From Juglans regia (lineage: Eukaryota > Streptophyta > Magnoliopsida > Fagales > Juglandaceae): DNA of 64,000 bases. Below, piece by piece: positions 21,353 through 34,610 of the stretch. The DNA is taken from contig NC_049901.1 of the NCBI RefSeq assembly GCF_001411555.2, positions 32,436,838 through 32,500,837 on the forward strand, given 5' to 3'. The translations under genes were made by a program, and so were the position numbers. Numbering within the stretch: position 1 is the first letter of the stretch; every line of letters begins with the position of its first letter. The notes beneath the pieces are model-generated. The model searched no databases. It saw nothing but the letters and a program-made list of their open reading frames with translations, and was not told the origin of the DNA.

Positions 21353-21801
21353 TGTATGTGTGTGAGAGTGGGAGTGCTTGCGTGCGCGCATGGTGTATGG
21401 GTGGGTGGGTGTGTGTTCATGCATGCAGCTGAGAATGTTCATGGGCATGTGCGCGGGTGTACGTATGGGTATGTTGGGGTGCGTGTGGGCGTGAGAGTGT
21501 GAGTGAGTGCACGTGTGGGTGTGTCTCTATGTGTGTGAGTGGTTGTGGGTGCGCATGGGAGTGTGAAAATGGGTGTGTGCAAGTGGGTATGTGCATGTGC
21601 CTTGTGTGTGCGTTTGTGGGTGTGGGTGTGTGTGAGTGCACATGTGGGTGTGGGTGTGCACACGTTTGTGTGTGTGTGTTAGTCTCTCTTCATCGCTCGA
21701 CCTCAATGTCTCAGACCCCCGTCGTCCCTCGCTGCCTCTCTATCTTTCTCTCTTCGTCAACCTTGGCCTCCTTGCTCCAGGTCTCTCTCTCTGTGTGCTA
21801 G
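21353..21801. repeat. Unit B-u0 (core-less leading unit)
   Basis: TG tract begins directly after AT-rich DNA (TAGAACTTTGTATGTGTGTG) without a core, then the TTAGTCTCTCTTC/CT segment. It marks the left border of the superunit array. Confidence 0.75.
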
Positions 21802-22531
21802 AATTTAGTTTTAGATGATTATGATTTTAGATACTTCTTTAGTTTATTAGTTTGATTTAAGCGGTTCTTTTGATAATATTTTGGGCGATGTTTTTTGGTA
21901 ATGGTTTTGGTTGTCATAGAGGCTAAACTATTGGTGTCGAAGTTTGGGCAGGTGGGAAGGATGGCCACTGGGGCCAATCAATCCTGTAAGATACGGTGTG
22001 TATGTGAGTGTGCATGCATGTATGTGTGTGTATTGCATGCATTTTGTTTTTGTGGGTGTGTGAGTGCGTGCGTGTGACTGCGTAAGTGGGGATGCGTTTG
22101 TGTGTGAGTGTTCAAGTGGGTGCATGAGTGTGCATGCGCATGGGTGTGTGTGCACATGTATGTGTGTGTTGTGACCGTGTGGGTGTGTGCGTGTGTGTGT
22201 TTGTGTTTTAGACGTGCGTGTGTGTATGCGCGCGCATGTAGGTGTGTCTCTTTGTGTGTGAGTGGTTGTGGGTGCGTGTGGGAGTGTGAAAATGAGAGTG
22301 TGCAAGTGGGTATGTGCATGTGCCTTGTGTGTGCGTTTGTGGGTGTGGGTGAGTGCGTCTTTGTGTGCATGTTTGTACTGTGTGTGAGTGCGCATGTGGG
22401 TGTGGGTGTGTGCACATTTGTGTGTGTGTTAGTCTCTCTTCATTGCTTGGCCTCAATGTCTCAGACCCCCGCCTTCCCTTGTTGCCTCTCTATCTTTCTC
22501 TCTCCGTCAACATCGGCCTCCTTACTCCAGG

Positions 22532-22566
<35 letters not shown>

Positions 22567-22569
22567 TAG
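21802..22569. repeat. Unit B-u1 (short class)
   Basis: As A-u1, but with only two GGGTGT steps near 22397, so no four-run quadruplex motif. The CT run (about 22534-22564) is longer than in A or C. Confidence 0.8.
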
Positions 22570-23233
22570 AGTTTGGTTTTTGTTGATTATGATTTTGGAT
22601 ACTTCTTTACTTTAGTAGTCGGATTTAAGTAGTTCTTTTGATAGTATTTTGGGTTGTGTTTTTGGTGATGGATTTGGCTGTCGTAGAGGCTGAGCTATTG
22701 GTGTCAAAGTTTGGGCAAGTGGGAAGGATGGCTGCTGTGGCCAATCAATCCTGTGACATACGGTGTGTATGCATGTATGTGTGTGTATTGCATGCTTGTT
22801 TGTGTGTGTATGTGCGTGCATGTGTGTGTGACTGCGTAAGTGAGGATGCATTTGTGTGTGAGTGCGCAAGTGGGTGCATGTGTGTGCATACGCATGGGTG
22901 TGTGTGTGTGGTGCGCGTGTATGTGTGTGTTGTGCACGTGTGTGTGTGGGTGTGTTTTGTAATTGTGTTTTGGACGTGCGTGTGTGTATGCGCGCACGTG
23001 TGTGTATGTATGTGCATACATGTTTTTGTGTGTGTGTGCGCGCGTGTGTGGGTGGGTGTGTTTGTGTTTTGGGGGTGTATGCGTGTTCATGTGGGTGTAT
23101 GCATGGGGGCGGAAGCGGGTGTGTTCAGCCCGTGTTGGTGTGTGTACATTTGGGGGTGTATGTGGACGTGTATGTGTGAGTGCGCAATTGTGAGTGAGTG
23201 TGTGTGGATGTATGTGAGTGTGTGTGCCCGCGC

Positions 23234-23271
<38 letters not shown>

Positions 23272-23816
23272 ATGTGTGTGTGTGTGAATGCACACGTGGG
23301 CGTGTCTGTGGGTGAGTGCGTGTGTGATTGCACATGTGGCCATACGAGTGGAAGAGAAACATGCTTAATTGGAAGAGAAACATGCTTAATAGGGGCGGGG
23401 CTCTAATAGGGCCCTAGCATGTCCAGGATTTACCCCGTGCGCTCGGCCTTAACTATATATACATATATATTTAGAAAAAATAAATTTCTTTAATAAAACC
23501 ATGTTATTTTGGGGACAATAAACGAGTTACTCCTAAAAAATGACATCGTTTTATCCTAGCATTTTTTTTAAAATGAAACGATGTCGATTTGTGGAGACTC
23601 CCAGTCCTGAGTCTCTCCAAAACAAGGTCATTTCTTATTATGTATTGTTGAAAACCTAAACCACTCCTCCCCGTATCAAATGTCTCTCTTTTCCCCCTCT
23701 GTCTTTCTTGTCTCAATCTCTATTCCTCCATAAACCTCAATGTCTCAGGCTCCCACCGTCCGTCATATTCTCTCTCTTCTTCCTCTCTCCGTTGACCTCA
23801 ACCTCCCTACTCTAGG

Positions 23817-23850
<34 letters not shown>
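22570..23850. repeat. Unit B-u2 (long class)
   Basis: Retains the GTTTTGTAATTGTGTTTTGGACG stretch missing in A-u2. GA run of about 33 nt near 23236. The end of the unit is altered: the CT run passes into TGTGTGTGTTG, so the next core lost its first bases. Confidence 0.8.
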
Positions 23851-23859
<9 letters not shown>

Positions 23860-24271
23860 TGATTTTTTATGATATGATTTTTGATACTTTTTTAGTATAT
23901 CAGTTAGATTAAAAAATTTATTTTGGTGGTATTTTTTGCGATGTTTTGGTATTGTTTTTATGGTGGTTTGGCTACCTTTAAGGCTTACTATTGGTATTGA
24001 AGCTTGCGTAGGTGGGAAGGATGACCACGTGGTCTAATCAACACCGTGGTATACAGTGTGGGTGTGTGAGTGCATGTGTGAGTGAGCAAGTGGGTGTGCT
24101 TGTGTGTTCGCGCCCATGGGTGTGTGTGTGAGTGCGTGTGTGTGTGTTAATCTCTCTTCCTTTGGCGGCCTCCATGCCTCAGACCCCCGCCATCTGTCGA
24201 TGTCTCTCTCTTTCCGTCTTCTTCAACCTCGGTCACCTTGCTCTAGGTATCTCTCTCTCTCTTTATGCCAG
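23851..24271. repeat. Unit B-u3 (short class)
   Basis: Anchor changed to CTAATCAACACC near 24034; otherwise as A-u3. Confidence 0.8.
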
Positions 24272-25477
24272 AGCTTGGTTTTGGATAATTATGATTTTGG
24301 ATATTTCTTTAGTTTATCAGTTGGATTTAAGTAGTTCTTTTGGCAGTATTTTGGGCCGTATTTTTTATGGTGGTTTTGGCTGTCGTAGAGGCTGAGCTAT
24401 TGAGTAAAAGCTTGGGTGGCTGGAAAGGATGACCGCGGAGGCCAATCAATCTTGTGGCATACGTTGTGTATGTGTGTGTCCATGTGTGCATGTTTGTGTG
24501 TGTATGTGCGTGCATGTGTGTGTATGTGTGACAGAGTGTGTGAGTGCGTAAGTGGGGGTGCGTTTGTGTGTGCATACGAATGGGTGTGCGTGTGTGTGAG
24601 CGTGCGCATGTGGGTGTATGTGCCTGTGCGTGTATGTGTGCATGTGTGGTGTGGGTGTGTGTGTGTGTGTGTGTGTTTGTGTTTGTGTTTTGGGTGTGTC
24701 TATGGGTGTGTGCGCTTGTGCGTGTATATGTATGAGTGTGCGTTTGTGTGTGCGTGTGGGTGTGTGTGTGGGCCACTGCGCATGTGAGTGTGCCCTGTGT
24801 TCGTGTGTGTGCATTTGAGTGTGTCAATGTGTGTAGGCGTGTGTGTTTGTGTTCGTGTGTGCATGTGGGCGTGTATGTGTGAATGTGGGTGAGAGTGCGT
24901 GTGTGTGTACGTGTGGATGTATATGTGTGGGTGTGAATGCACATCTGGGCGTGTGTATGGGTGAGTGCGTGTGTGAGTGCACGTGTGAGTGCGCATACGG
25001 ATGGAAGAGAAGCATGCTTAACTGGGAGCCGGGGCGAGGCTCTAGGTGGACCCTATCATGCCCAGGATTTACCCCCATTTGCTCGGCCTTAACTATTAAA
25101 CTTCTTTTATAAAACTACAAGGTTTTGGGAATAACAAACAGGTTACTCCCCAAAAATGACGTACTTTTTATCTTAGCATATATTTTAAAATGAAATGATG
25201 TCGTTTTGTGCAGACACCCAGTCCTGAGTCTCTCCAAAATAAGATCGTTTCTTATTAGCTATTGTCGAAAACCTGAATTCTTCCTCCCCGCATCAATTGT
25301 CTCCCTTTTTCCCCCTCACTTTTTCCTTTCTCAATCTCTATTTCTCTATCGACTTCAATGTTTTAGGCTCCTTCCATCCTTCGTATTCTGTCTCTCTTCC
25401 TCTCTCTTTGTCGACTTCAACCTCCTTAATCCAGGTATCTCTCTCTCTATCTCTCTCTCTCTCTCTCTGTGCGCTAG
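24272..25477. repeat. Unit B-u4 (long class)
   Basis: Lacks the CATGCACGCGCGT insertion seen in A and C, and lacks the GA run before GGGTGTGAATGCACATC (near 24925). Confidence 0.8.
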
Positions 25478-25909
25478 AGTTTGGGGATGATTATGATTTT
25501 TTATATTTCTTTTGTATATCAATTAGATTTAAGCATTTATTTTGGTGGTATTTTTTGCGGTGTTCTAGTTGTTGTTTTTATGGTGGTTTGGTTGCATAGA
25601 GGCTTACTATTGCTGTTGAAGCATGCGTAGGTGGGAAGGATGATCACAGGATCCAATCAACACCGTGGCATATAGTGTGTGTGTGTGTGAGTGCATGTGT
25701 GAGTGCACAAGTGGGTGTGTTTGTTGGTGCTTGCGTTGCGGGAGTGTGTGTGAGTGCGTGTATGTGTGTTTGTGTGTGTGTGTGTCTGTGAGTCTCTCTT
25801 CCTTTGTTGGCCTCCATGCCTCAAACCCCCGCCATCCGTCGCTGTCTTGCTCTTTCTCTCTTCGTTAACCTTGGTCTCCCTGCTCTAGATCTCTCTCTCT
25901 CTGTGCCAA
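25478..25909. repeat. Unit B-u5 (short class)
   Basis: As A-u5; the donor-like GGTATC is changed to AGATC at about 25886. Confidence 0.8.
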
Positions 25910-27078
25910 AGTTTGGTTTTGGATGATTATGATTTTAAATACTTCTTTAGTTTATCAATTGGATTTAAGCAGTTCTTTTGGCAGTATTTTGGGCTGTATT
26001 TTTTGTGGTGGCTTGGGCTTTTGTAGAGGCTGAGCTATTGTGTAAAAGCTTGGGTTGCTGGAAAGGACGGCCGCGGGGGCCAATCAATCCTATGGCATAT
26101 GGTGTGTATGTGTGTGTCCATGTGTGTATGTGTGTGCATTGCGTGCATGCTTGTGTGTGTATATGCGTGCATGTGTGTTTGTGTGTGTGTGTGTGATTGA
26201 GTGTGTGAGTGCGTAAGTGGGGGTGCGTTTGTGTGTGGTGTGAGTGTGTGTTTGTGCGCGTGCGTGTGCATGTGAGTGTATGTGCCTATGCGTGTTTGTG
26301 TATGTGTTTTGGGGGTGTCTGTGGGTGTGTGCGTGTATATGTATAAGTGTGCGTTTGTGTGTGCGTGTGTGTTTGTATTTTAGGTGTGTGTGTTCGTGTG
26401 TGTGTGTGTGTGGGCTACAGCGCATGTGTGCGTGCCCTGTGTTCGTGTGTGTGTATTTGGGTGTGTTATTGTCTGTTGGAGTGTGCGTTTGTGTCCATGT
26501 GGCCATGTATGTGTTAATGTGGGTGAGAGTGCGTGTGTGTACGTGTGAATGTATATGTGTGTGTGTCGAGAGAGAGAGCACGTGTGGGTGTGTGAACGCA
26601 CATTTGGGCGTGTGTATGGGTGAGTGCGTGTGTGAGTGCACATACGGATGGAAGAGAAACATGCATAACTAGGAGCCGAGGGCGAGGCTTTGATGGACCC
26701 TATCACGCCCAGGATTTACTCCATTAGCTCTGCCTTAACAGTTTAATTTCTTTAATAAAACCACGTGGTTTTGGAACAACAAACAAGTTACTCGCCAAAA
26801 ACGACGTACTTTTTATCTTAGCATTTATTTTAAAATAAAATGATGTCGTTTTGTGCAAACTCCCAGTCCTGAGTCTCTCCAAAATAAGATCGTTTCTTAT
26901 TAGCTATTGTCGAAAACCTGAACCTTTCCTCCCTGCATCAACTGTCTCTCTTTTCCCCCACTCCCTCTTTCCTATCTCAATCTCTATTCCTCTATAGACT
27001 TCAATGTTTCAGGCTCCCACTGTCCTTCGTATTCTATCTCTCTTCTCTCTTGCGACCTCAACATCCTTAATGCAGGTA

Positions 27079-27111
<33 letters not shown>

Positions 27112-27112
27112 G
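25910..27112. repeat. Unit B-u6 (long class)
   Basis: Lacks about 40-50 bp of TG tract (GCATGTGTGGTGTGGGTG region) relative to A and C. It has an intact CCACGTGG G-box near 26761 where A and C have CCCCGTGG or CCCCATGG. Confidence 0.8.
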
Positions 27113-28410
27113 AGTTTGGTTTTGAATGATTATGATTTTTTATACTTCTTTTGTATATCAGTTAGATTTAAGCATTTATTTTGTTGGTATTTTTTGTGGT
27201 GTTCTAGTTGTTATTTTTAAGGTGGTTTGCCTGCGTAGAGGCTTACTATTGGTGTTGAAGCATGCGTAGGTGGGAAGGACGACCACAGAGACCAATCAAC
27301 ATCGTGGCATATCATGTGGGTGTGTGAGAGCATGTGTGAGTGCGCAAGTGAGTGTGTTTCTGCAAATGATGTGTATGTGTGTGTATTGCGTTCATGTTTG
27401 TGTGTGTATGTGCGTGCATGTGTGTGTGTGTGACTGGGTGTGTGAGTGCGTAAGTGGGACTGCGTTTGTGTGGCGCATGGGTGTGTGTGTGTATGGTGTG
27501 CGTGTGCGTGTGCGCGAGTGTGCATGTGGGTGTATGTGCCTGTGCGTGTATGTGTGCATGTGTGCATGTGTGGTGTGGGTGTGTTTGTGTTTTGGGTGTG
27601 TGTGTGGGTGTGTGCGCGTGCGCGTGTATATATGTATATGTATAAGTGTGCGTGTGCGTGTTTGTATTTTAGGTGTGTGTGTTCGTGTGGGTGTGTGTGT
27701 GGGCTACTCTGCATGTGTGCGCGCCCTGTGTTCATGTGTGTGCATTTGGGTGTGTCATTGTGTGTCGGCGTGTGTGTCTGTGTCCATGTGTGCATGTGGG
27801 CGAGTATGTGTGAATGTGGTTGAGAGTGCATGTGTGTGTACGTGTGGATGTATATGTGCGTGTGTTGAGAGAGAGAGCACGTGTGGGTGTGTGAATGCAC
27901 ATCTGGGCGTGTGTATGGGTGAGTGCATGTGTGAGTGCGCATACTGGGAGGGAAGAGAAACAAGCTTAATTGGGAGCCGGAGGCGAGGCTCTAGGTAGAC
28001 CCTATCATGCCCAGGATTTACTCCATTTGCTCGGCCTTAACTATTAAATTTCTTTAATAAAACTATGTGGTTTTGGAAACAACACACATGTTACTCCTAA
28101 AAAACGACGTACTTTTTATCTTAGCATTTATTTTAAAATTAAATGAAGTCGTTTTGTGCAGATTCTCAGTCCCGAGTCTCTCCAAAATAAGATCGTTTAT
28201 TATTAGCTATTGTTAAAAACCTGAACCCTTCCTCCTCGCATCAACTGTCTCTCTTTTCCCCCTCTCTATCTCTTTCCTGTCTCGATTTCTATTCCTCTAT
28301 CGACTTGAATGTTTCAGGCTCCCGTCGTCCTTTGTATTCTGTCTCTCTTCCTCTCTCTGTCAACCTCAACCTCCTTAATTCAGGTATATCTCTCCCTCTC
28401 TCTCTGCCAG
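27113..28410. repeat. Unit B-u7 (long class)
   Basis: Single copy of the AATGCACATCTGG block near 27892, against a tandem pair in A and C. Confidence 0.8.
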
Positions 28411-28690
28411 AGTTTGGTTTTGGATGATTATAATTTTTTATACTTCTTTTGTATATCAGTTAGATTTAAGAATTTATTTTGGTGGTATTTTTTGCGGTGT
28501 TTTGGTTGTTGTTTTTATGGTGGTTTGGTTGCGTCGGGGCTTTCTATTGGTGTCAGCATGTGTAGGTGGGAAGGACGACCACGGGGACCAATCAACATCG
28601 TGGCATACGGTGTGGGTGTGTATGAGCATGTGTGAGTGCGCAAGTGAGTGTGTTTCTGCGTGCGCGTGCATGGGTGTGTGAGTGTAGGGT

Positions 28691-28730
<40 letters not shown>

Positions 28731-28736
28731 TGCCAG
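28411..28736. repeat. Unit B-u8 (shortest class)
   Basis: As A-u8, with a longer CT run (about 28691-28727). Confidence 0.8.
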
Positions 28737-29915
28737 AGTTTGGTTTTGGATGATTATGATTTGGATACTTCTTTAGTTTATTAGTTGGATTTAAGTGGTT
28801 ATTTTGGCAGTATTTTGAGTGGCATTTTTGGTGGTGGTTTGGGGTGTCGTAGAGGCTGGGCTATTGTGTAGAAGCTTGGATGGTTGGGACGGCATTCGCG
28901 GGGGCCAATCAATCATGCGGCAAACAGTGTGTATGTGTGTGTCCATGTGTGCATATTGCGTGCATGTTTGTGTGTGTATGTGCGTGCATGTGTGTTTGTG
29001 TGTGTGTGTGACCGAGTGTTTGAGTGCGTAAGTGGGGGGTGCGTTTGTGTGTGCATTCCCATGAGTGTGTGTGTGTGTGGTGTGCGTGTATGTGTGTGTG
29101 TGGGTGTATGTGCGTGTGCGTGTGCATGCGCATGTGTGTATGTATGCATGTATGAGTGTGCATTTGTGTGTGCGTGTGGGTGTTTGTGGGTGTGTGTGGG
29201 GCAATGCGTGTGTGTACACGCCCTGTGCTCGTGTTCGTGTTTGTGCATTTGTGTGTCATTCTGTCTCAGCATGTGTGTTTGTATCCATGTGTGCATGTGG
29301 GCTTGTATGTCTGAGTGCGTGCGTGTGAGTGTGTGTGTGTACATGTGGATGTATATGTGTGTGTGTGAGAGAGAGTGCGTGTGGTTGTGTGAAAGCACAT
29401 GTAGGCATGTGTATGTGTGAGTGCATGTGTGAGTGCGCGTGTGAGTGTGCATATGGATGAAGGAGACACATGCTTAACTAGGAGCTGGAGGCTGGGCTGT
29501 AGGTGGGCCCTAGCAAGCTCAGGATTTACCCTGTTCGCTCGGCCTTAACTATATACATATATATTTAAAAAAATTAAATTTCTTTAATAAAACCATGTGG
29601 TTTTGAGGACAACAAATAGGTTACTCCCCTAAAACGACGTCGTTTTATATTAGCAATTATTTTAAATTGAAACGATGTTATTTTGTGCAGACTCCCAGTG
29701 TCGAGTCTCTCCAAAACAAGATCGTTTCTTATAAGGTATTGTTGACAACCTGAACTCTTCCTCCCCTCATCAACTATCTCTCTTTTCCCCCTCTCTTTCT
29801 TTCCTGTCTTAATCTCTATTCCTCTATCGACTTCAATGTTTCAAGCTCCCACCGTCCTTCGTATTTTGTCTCTCTTCCTCTCTCTGTCGACCTCAACCTC
29901 CCTAATCCAGGTGTA

Positions 29916-29947
<32 letters not shown>
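28737..29947. repeat. Unit B-u9 (long class)
   Basis: Retains about 60 bp (near 29713-29775) deleted in A and C. Has a perfect AAAACGACGTCGTTTT palindrome at 29631-29646. Its CT run has no (TA)n prefix. Confidence 0.8.
29631..29646. promoter_or_regulatory. GACGTC (C-box type) palindrome in B-u9
   Basis: Perfect palindrome AAAACGACGTCGTTTT, followed about 30 bp on by the related GAAACGATGTTATTTTG. Most long units keep one or both arms. ACGT-core sites are typical bZIP targets; function here is unknown. Confidence 0.45.
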
Positions 29948-30641
29948 AGTTTGGTTTTGAATGATTTTAATTTTGGATACTTCTTTAGTAGAGTTTGGTT
30001 TTGGATGATTATGATTTTGGATACTTATTTAGTTTATTAGTTGGATTTAAACGTTTCTTTTGGAAGTATTTTGGGCAGTGTTTTTGGTGGTGGTTTGGGC
30101 TGTCATAGAGACAAGAGCTATTGTGTCGAAACTTGGGTGGCTGGGAAGGAAGGTCGTGGGGGCCAATCAAACCTGCAACATATGGTGTGTATGTGTGTGC
30201 CAATGTGTCTATTTGTGTGTGTATGTGCATGTATGTGTGTTTGTGTGTGTGTGTGACTGAGTGTGTGAGTGCATAAGTGGGGGTGCGTTTGTGTGTGCAT
30301 GAGCATGGGTGTGTGCATGTATGTGTGTGTGTGTGCTTTGTGTGCGTGTGGATTTATGTGCGTGTGCATGCGCCTGTATGTATATGTGTGCGTGCGTGCG
30401 TTCGTGCGTGTGTGTGTGTGGTGTGGATGTGTGTTTTTGTTTGTATTTTGGGTGTGTGTTTGTGTGCGCGTGTGCGGGGTAGTGCGCGTGTGCGCGCGCC
30501 TTGTGTTCTTGTGTGTCCATTTGGGTGTGTCATTGTGTGTCAGCGTGTGTGTTTGTATCCATATGTGCATGTGGGCGTGTATGTGTGAGTGTGAGTGCGC
30601 GAGTGTGAGTGTGTGTGTGTGTGTGTGTACGTGTGGATGTA

Positions 30642-30674
<33 letters not shown>

Positions 30675-31236
30675 GGGAGTGCTTGTGGGTGTGTGAATGC
30701 ACATGTAGGCATGTGTATGAGTGATTGCGTGTGTGAGTGCACGTGTGCGTGCGCATACGGATGGAAGAGAAACATGCTTAACTGGAAGTCAGAGGATGGG
30801 CTCTTGGTGGGCTCTAGCACACCCAGGATTTACCCTGTTCACTTGGCCTTAACTATATATACCTATATATTTTGAAAAATTAAATTTCTTTAATAAAACC
30901 ACGTGGTTTTGATGACAACAAACAAGTTACTCCCAAAAAACGACATTGTTTTATCTTAGCATTTATTTTTAAGTGAAACGGTGTCTTTTTGTGCGGACTC
31001 CCAGTCCTGAGTCTTTCCAAAACAAGATTGTTTCTTATTAGTTATTGTTGAAAACCAGAACCCTTCCTCCCCACATCAACTGTCTCTCTTTTCCTCCCTT
31101 TGCCTTTCCTGTCTCAATCTCTATTCCTCCATCGACTTCAATGTTTCAATCTCCGACCGTCCTTCATATTCTGTCTCTCTTCTTCTTTCTGTTGACCTCA
31201 ACCTCCCTAATCTTGGCATGTCTCTCTCTCTGCTAG
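29948..31236. repeat. Unit B-u10 (long class)
   Basis: Duplicated core start (29948 and about 29990). GA run near 30653-30676. Intact G-box near 30900. Confidence 0.8.
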
Positions 31237-32207
31237 AGTTTGGTTTTAGATGGTTATGATTTGTGGTAGTTCTTTAGTATATCAGTTTGATTTAAGCAAT
31301 TCTTTTGACATTATTTTGGATCGTATTTTTTGTGGTGGTTAGGGCTATCGTAGAGGCTGAGTTATTGTGTCGAAGCTTGGGCAGCTGGGAAGGACGGTTG
31401 CGCAGACCAATCAATCCTGCGGCATACGGTGTGTATGTGTGTGCAAATGTATGAGTGTGTTTGTGGGTGTGTGTGGGGCAGTGCGCGTGTGTATGCAGCC
31501 TGTGTTCGTGTGTGTCCATTTGGGTGTGTCGGCGTGTGTGTTTGTGTCCATGTGTGCATGTGGGCGTGTATGTGTGAGTTTGTGAGTGTGAGCGCGTGTG
31601 TGTGTACGTGTGGATGTATGTGTGTGTGTGTGTGAGGGAGAGAGAGCGCGTGTGGGTGTGTGAATGCACATGTGGGCATGTGTATGGGTGACTGCGTGTG
31701 TGAGTGCACATGTGAGTGTGCATACAGGTGGAAGAGAAACATGCTTAACTGGGAGTCAAGGGTTGGGCTCTCGGTGGGCCCTAGCACGCCCAGGATTTAC
31801 CCTGTTCTCTCGGGCTTAACTATATATACCTATATATTTAGAAAAATTAAATTTCTTTAATAAAACCACGTGGTTTTAATGACAACAAACAAGTTACTCC
31901 CCAAACATGATGTTGTTTTATCTTAGCATTTATTTTAAAATGAAACGATGTCTTTTTGTGCAGACTCCTAGTCCTGAGCCTCTCCAAAACAAGACTGTTT
32001 CTTATTAGTTATTGTTGAAAACCAGAACCGTTCCTCCCCCGATCAACTATCTCTCTTTTCTCCCTTCTATTTTTCCTGTCTCAATCTCTATTCCTCCATC
32101 AACTTCAATGTTTCAATCTCTGACCGTCTTTCGTATTCTGTCTCTCTTCCTCTCTCTTTGTCGACCTCAACCACCCAAATCCTGGTATGTCTCTCTCTCT
32201 CTGCTCG
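31237..32207. repeat. Unit B-u11 (long class with shortened TG tract)
   Basis: TG tract of only about 300 bp (31425-31740). This unit has no counterpart in copy A. Intact G-box near 31866. Confidence 0.8.
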
Positions 32208-33346
32208 AATTTGGCTTTGGATGGTTATGATTTTCGATACTTCGTTAGTATATCAGTTAGATTTAAGCAGTTCTTTTGACTTTATTTTGGACAGTATTTT
32301 TTGTGGTGGTTAGGGCTGTTGTAGAGGCTGAGCTATTGTGTTGAAGTTTAGGCGGCTATGAAGGACATCAGCGGGGACCAATCAATCCTGCGGTATATGG
32401 TGTGTATGTGTGTGCCAATGTGTGTATGTGTGTGTATTGCTTGCATGTTTGTGTGTGTATGTGCGTGCTTGTGTGTTTGTGTGTGTGTGTGTGGCTGAGT
32501 GTGTGAGTGTGTAAGTGCGGGTGCATTTGTGTGTGCGTGAGCATGGGTGTGTGTGTGGTGTGTGCTTGTATGTGTGTGTGCGCGCGCGTGTGGGTGTATG
32601 TGCTTGTGCTTGCAAATGTTCGTGTGCATGTGTGCGTGCGTGTGTGTGTGGTGTGGGTGTTTGTATTTTGGTTGTGTGTGTGGGTGTATATGCATGAGTG
32701 TGCGTTTGTGTGTACGTGTGGGTGTGTGTTTGTTTTTTTGTGTGTGTGGTGCTGTGCACGTGTGTGCCGCCATGTGTTTCGGTTTGTCCATTTGGGTGTG
32801 TCATTGTGTGTCGGCGTGTGTTTTGGTGTCCATGTGGGCGTGTATGTGTGAGTGCTCGCGTGTGAGTGCGTGTGTGTGTACGTGTGGATGTATGTGTGTG
32901 TGAGAGAGGGAGAGAGCACGTGTGGGTGTGTGAATGGACATATAGGCGTGTGCATGAGTGACTGCATGTGTGAGTGCACGTGTGAGTGCGCATTTGGATG
33001 GAAGAGAAACATACTTAACTGAGAGACGAAGGCTGGGCTCTAGGTGGGCCCTAGCAGTCCCAGGATTTATCCCGTTCGCTCAACCTTAACTATATATACA
33101 TATATATTTTGAAAAATAAATTTTCTTTAATAAAACCACGTGGTTTTGAGGACAACAAAAATGTTGCTCCCCAAAAAGGACTTGTCTCTCCTTCCTCCCG
33201 GCATCAATTGTTTCTCTTTTCCCCTCTCTCTCTTTCCTGTCTTAATCTCTATTCCTCCATCGACTTTAATGTTTCAGGCTCCCATCGTCCTTCGTATTCT
33301 GTCTCTTTTCCTCTCTCTATTTACCTCAACCTCCCTAATCCAAGTA

Positions 33347-33378
<32 letters not shown>

Positions 33379-33381
33379 CAG
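32208..33381. repeat. Unit B-u12 (long class)
   Basis: Equivalent of A 9328-10504, including the TGTTTGTTTTTTTGTG signature near 32728 and the shortened ACGT module. Confidence 0.8.
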
Positions 33382-34610
33382 AGCTTAGTTTTGGATGATT
33401 TTGATTTTGGATACTTCTTTGGTTTATCAGTTGGATTTAAGAGGTTCTTTTGACAATATTTTGGGCGGTATTTTTTATGGTGGTTAGAGCTGTCGTAGAG
33501 TTGAGCTATTGTGTCGAAGCTTGAACGGTTGGGAAGGACGGCCGCGAGGGCCAATCAGTCTTACGCCATACGATGTGTATGTGTGTGCCAATGTATGTAT
33601 GTGTGTGTATTGCGTGCATGTTTGTGTGTGTATGTGCATGCATGTGTGTTTGTGTGTGTGTGTGTGCGACTGGGTGTGTCAGTGCGTAAGTGGGGATGCG
33701 TGAACATGGGTGTGTGTTGTTAGAGTCTATGTGTGTGTGTGTGTGAGCCCGCGTGAGGGTGTATGTGCGTGTGCGTGTGCGTGTGCATGCGCATGTGTGT
33801 GTATGTGTCCATGTGCGTGTGCTTGTATGTGTGTGTGAGATGTGGGTGTGTGTGTTCGTGTGGGTGTGCGTGGGGCAGTGCGCGTGTGTACGCAGCCTGT
33901 GTTCGTGTGTGTCAATTTGGGTGTGTCATTGTGTGTCGGCGTGTGTGTTTGTGTCCATGTGTGCATGTGGGTGTGTATGTGTGAGTGTGCGAGTGTGAGT
34001 GCGTGTGTGTGTACATGTGGATGTATGTGTGTGTGTGAGAGAGAGAGAGAGCGCGTGTGGGTGTGTGAATGCACATGTGGGCGTGTGTATGGGTGACTGC
34101 GTGTGTGAGTGCACGTGTGAGTGTGCATACAGATGGAAGAGAAACATGCTTAACTGGGAGTCAGGGGATGGGCTTTAAGTGGGCCCTAGCACGCCAAGGA
34201 TTTACCCCGTTCACTCGGCTTAACTATATATACCTATATATTTAGAAAAATTAAATTTCTTTAATAAAACCACGTGGTTTTGATGACAACAAACAAGTTA
34301 ATCCTAAAAACGACATCATTTTATCTTAGCATTTATTTTAAAATGAAACAAAGTCATTTTGTGCAGACTCTCAGTCCCGAGTCTCTCCAAAACAAGATTG
34401 TTTCTTATCAGTTATTGTTGAAAACCATAACCCTTCCTCCCCGCATCAACTGTCTCTCTTTTCCCCCTTCTGTCTTTCCTGTCTCAATCTCTATTCCTCC
34501 ATCAACTTCAATGTTTCAATCTCCGACCGTGCTTCGTATTTTGTCTCTCTTCCTCTCTCTGTCGACCTCAACCACCCAAATCCTGGTATGTTTCTCTCTC
34601 TCTCTGCTAG
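33382..34610. repeat. Unit B-u13 (long class)
   Basis: Signature GTTGTTAGAGTCTATG near 33716. Lacks about 45 bp of TG tract near 33835 present in A and C. Intact G-box near 34270. Confidence 0.8.

Noticed and set aside
27217..27963. 248-codon minus-strand His/Thr-rich frame (and many like it)
   Set aside because: It is the complement of a TG tract read as CAC/ACA codons. Equivalent frames appear in all tracts and all phases, without conserved starts or domains.
27270..27998. 242-codon plus-strand Cys/Val-rich frame
   Set aside because: TGT/GTG codons from the TG tract. Cysteine spacing follows the dinucleotide and not a metal-binding or knottin pattern.
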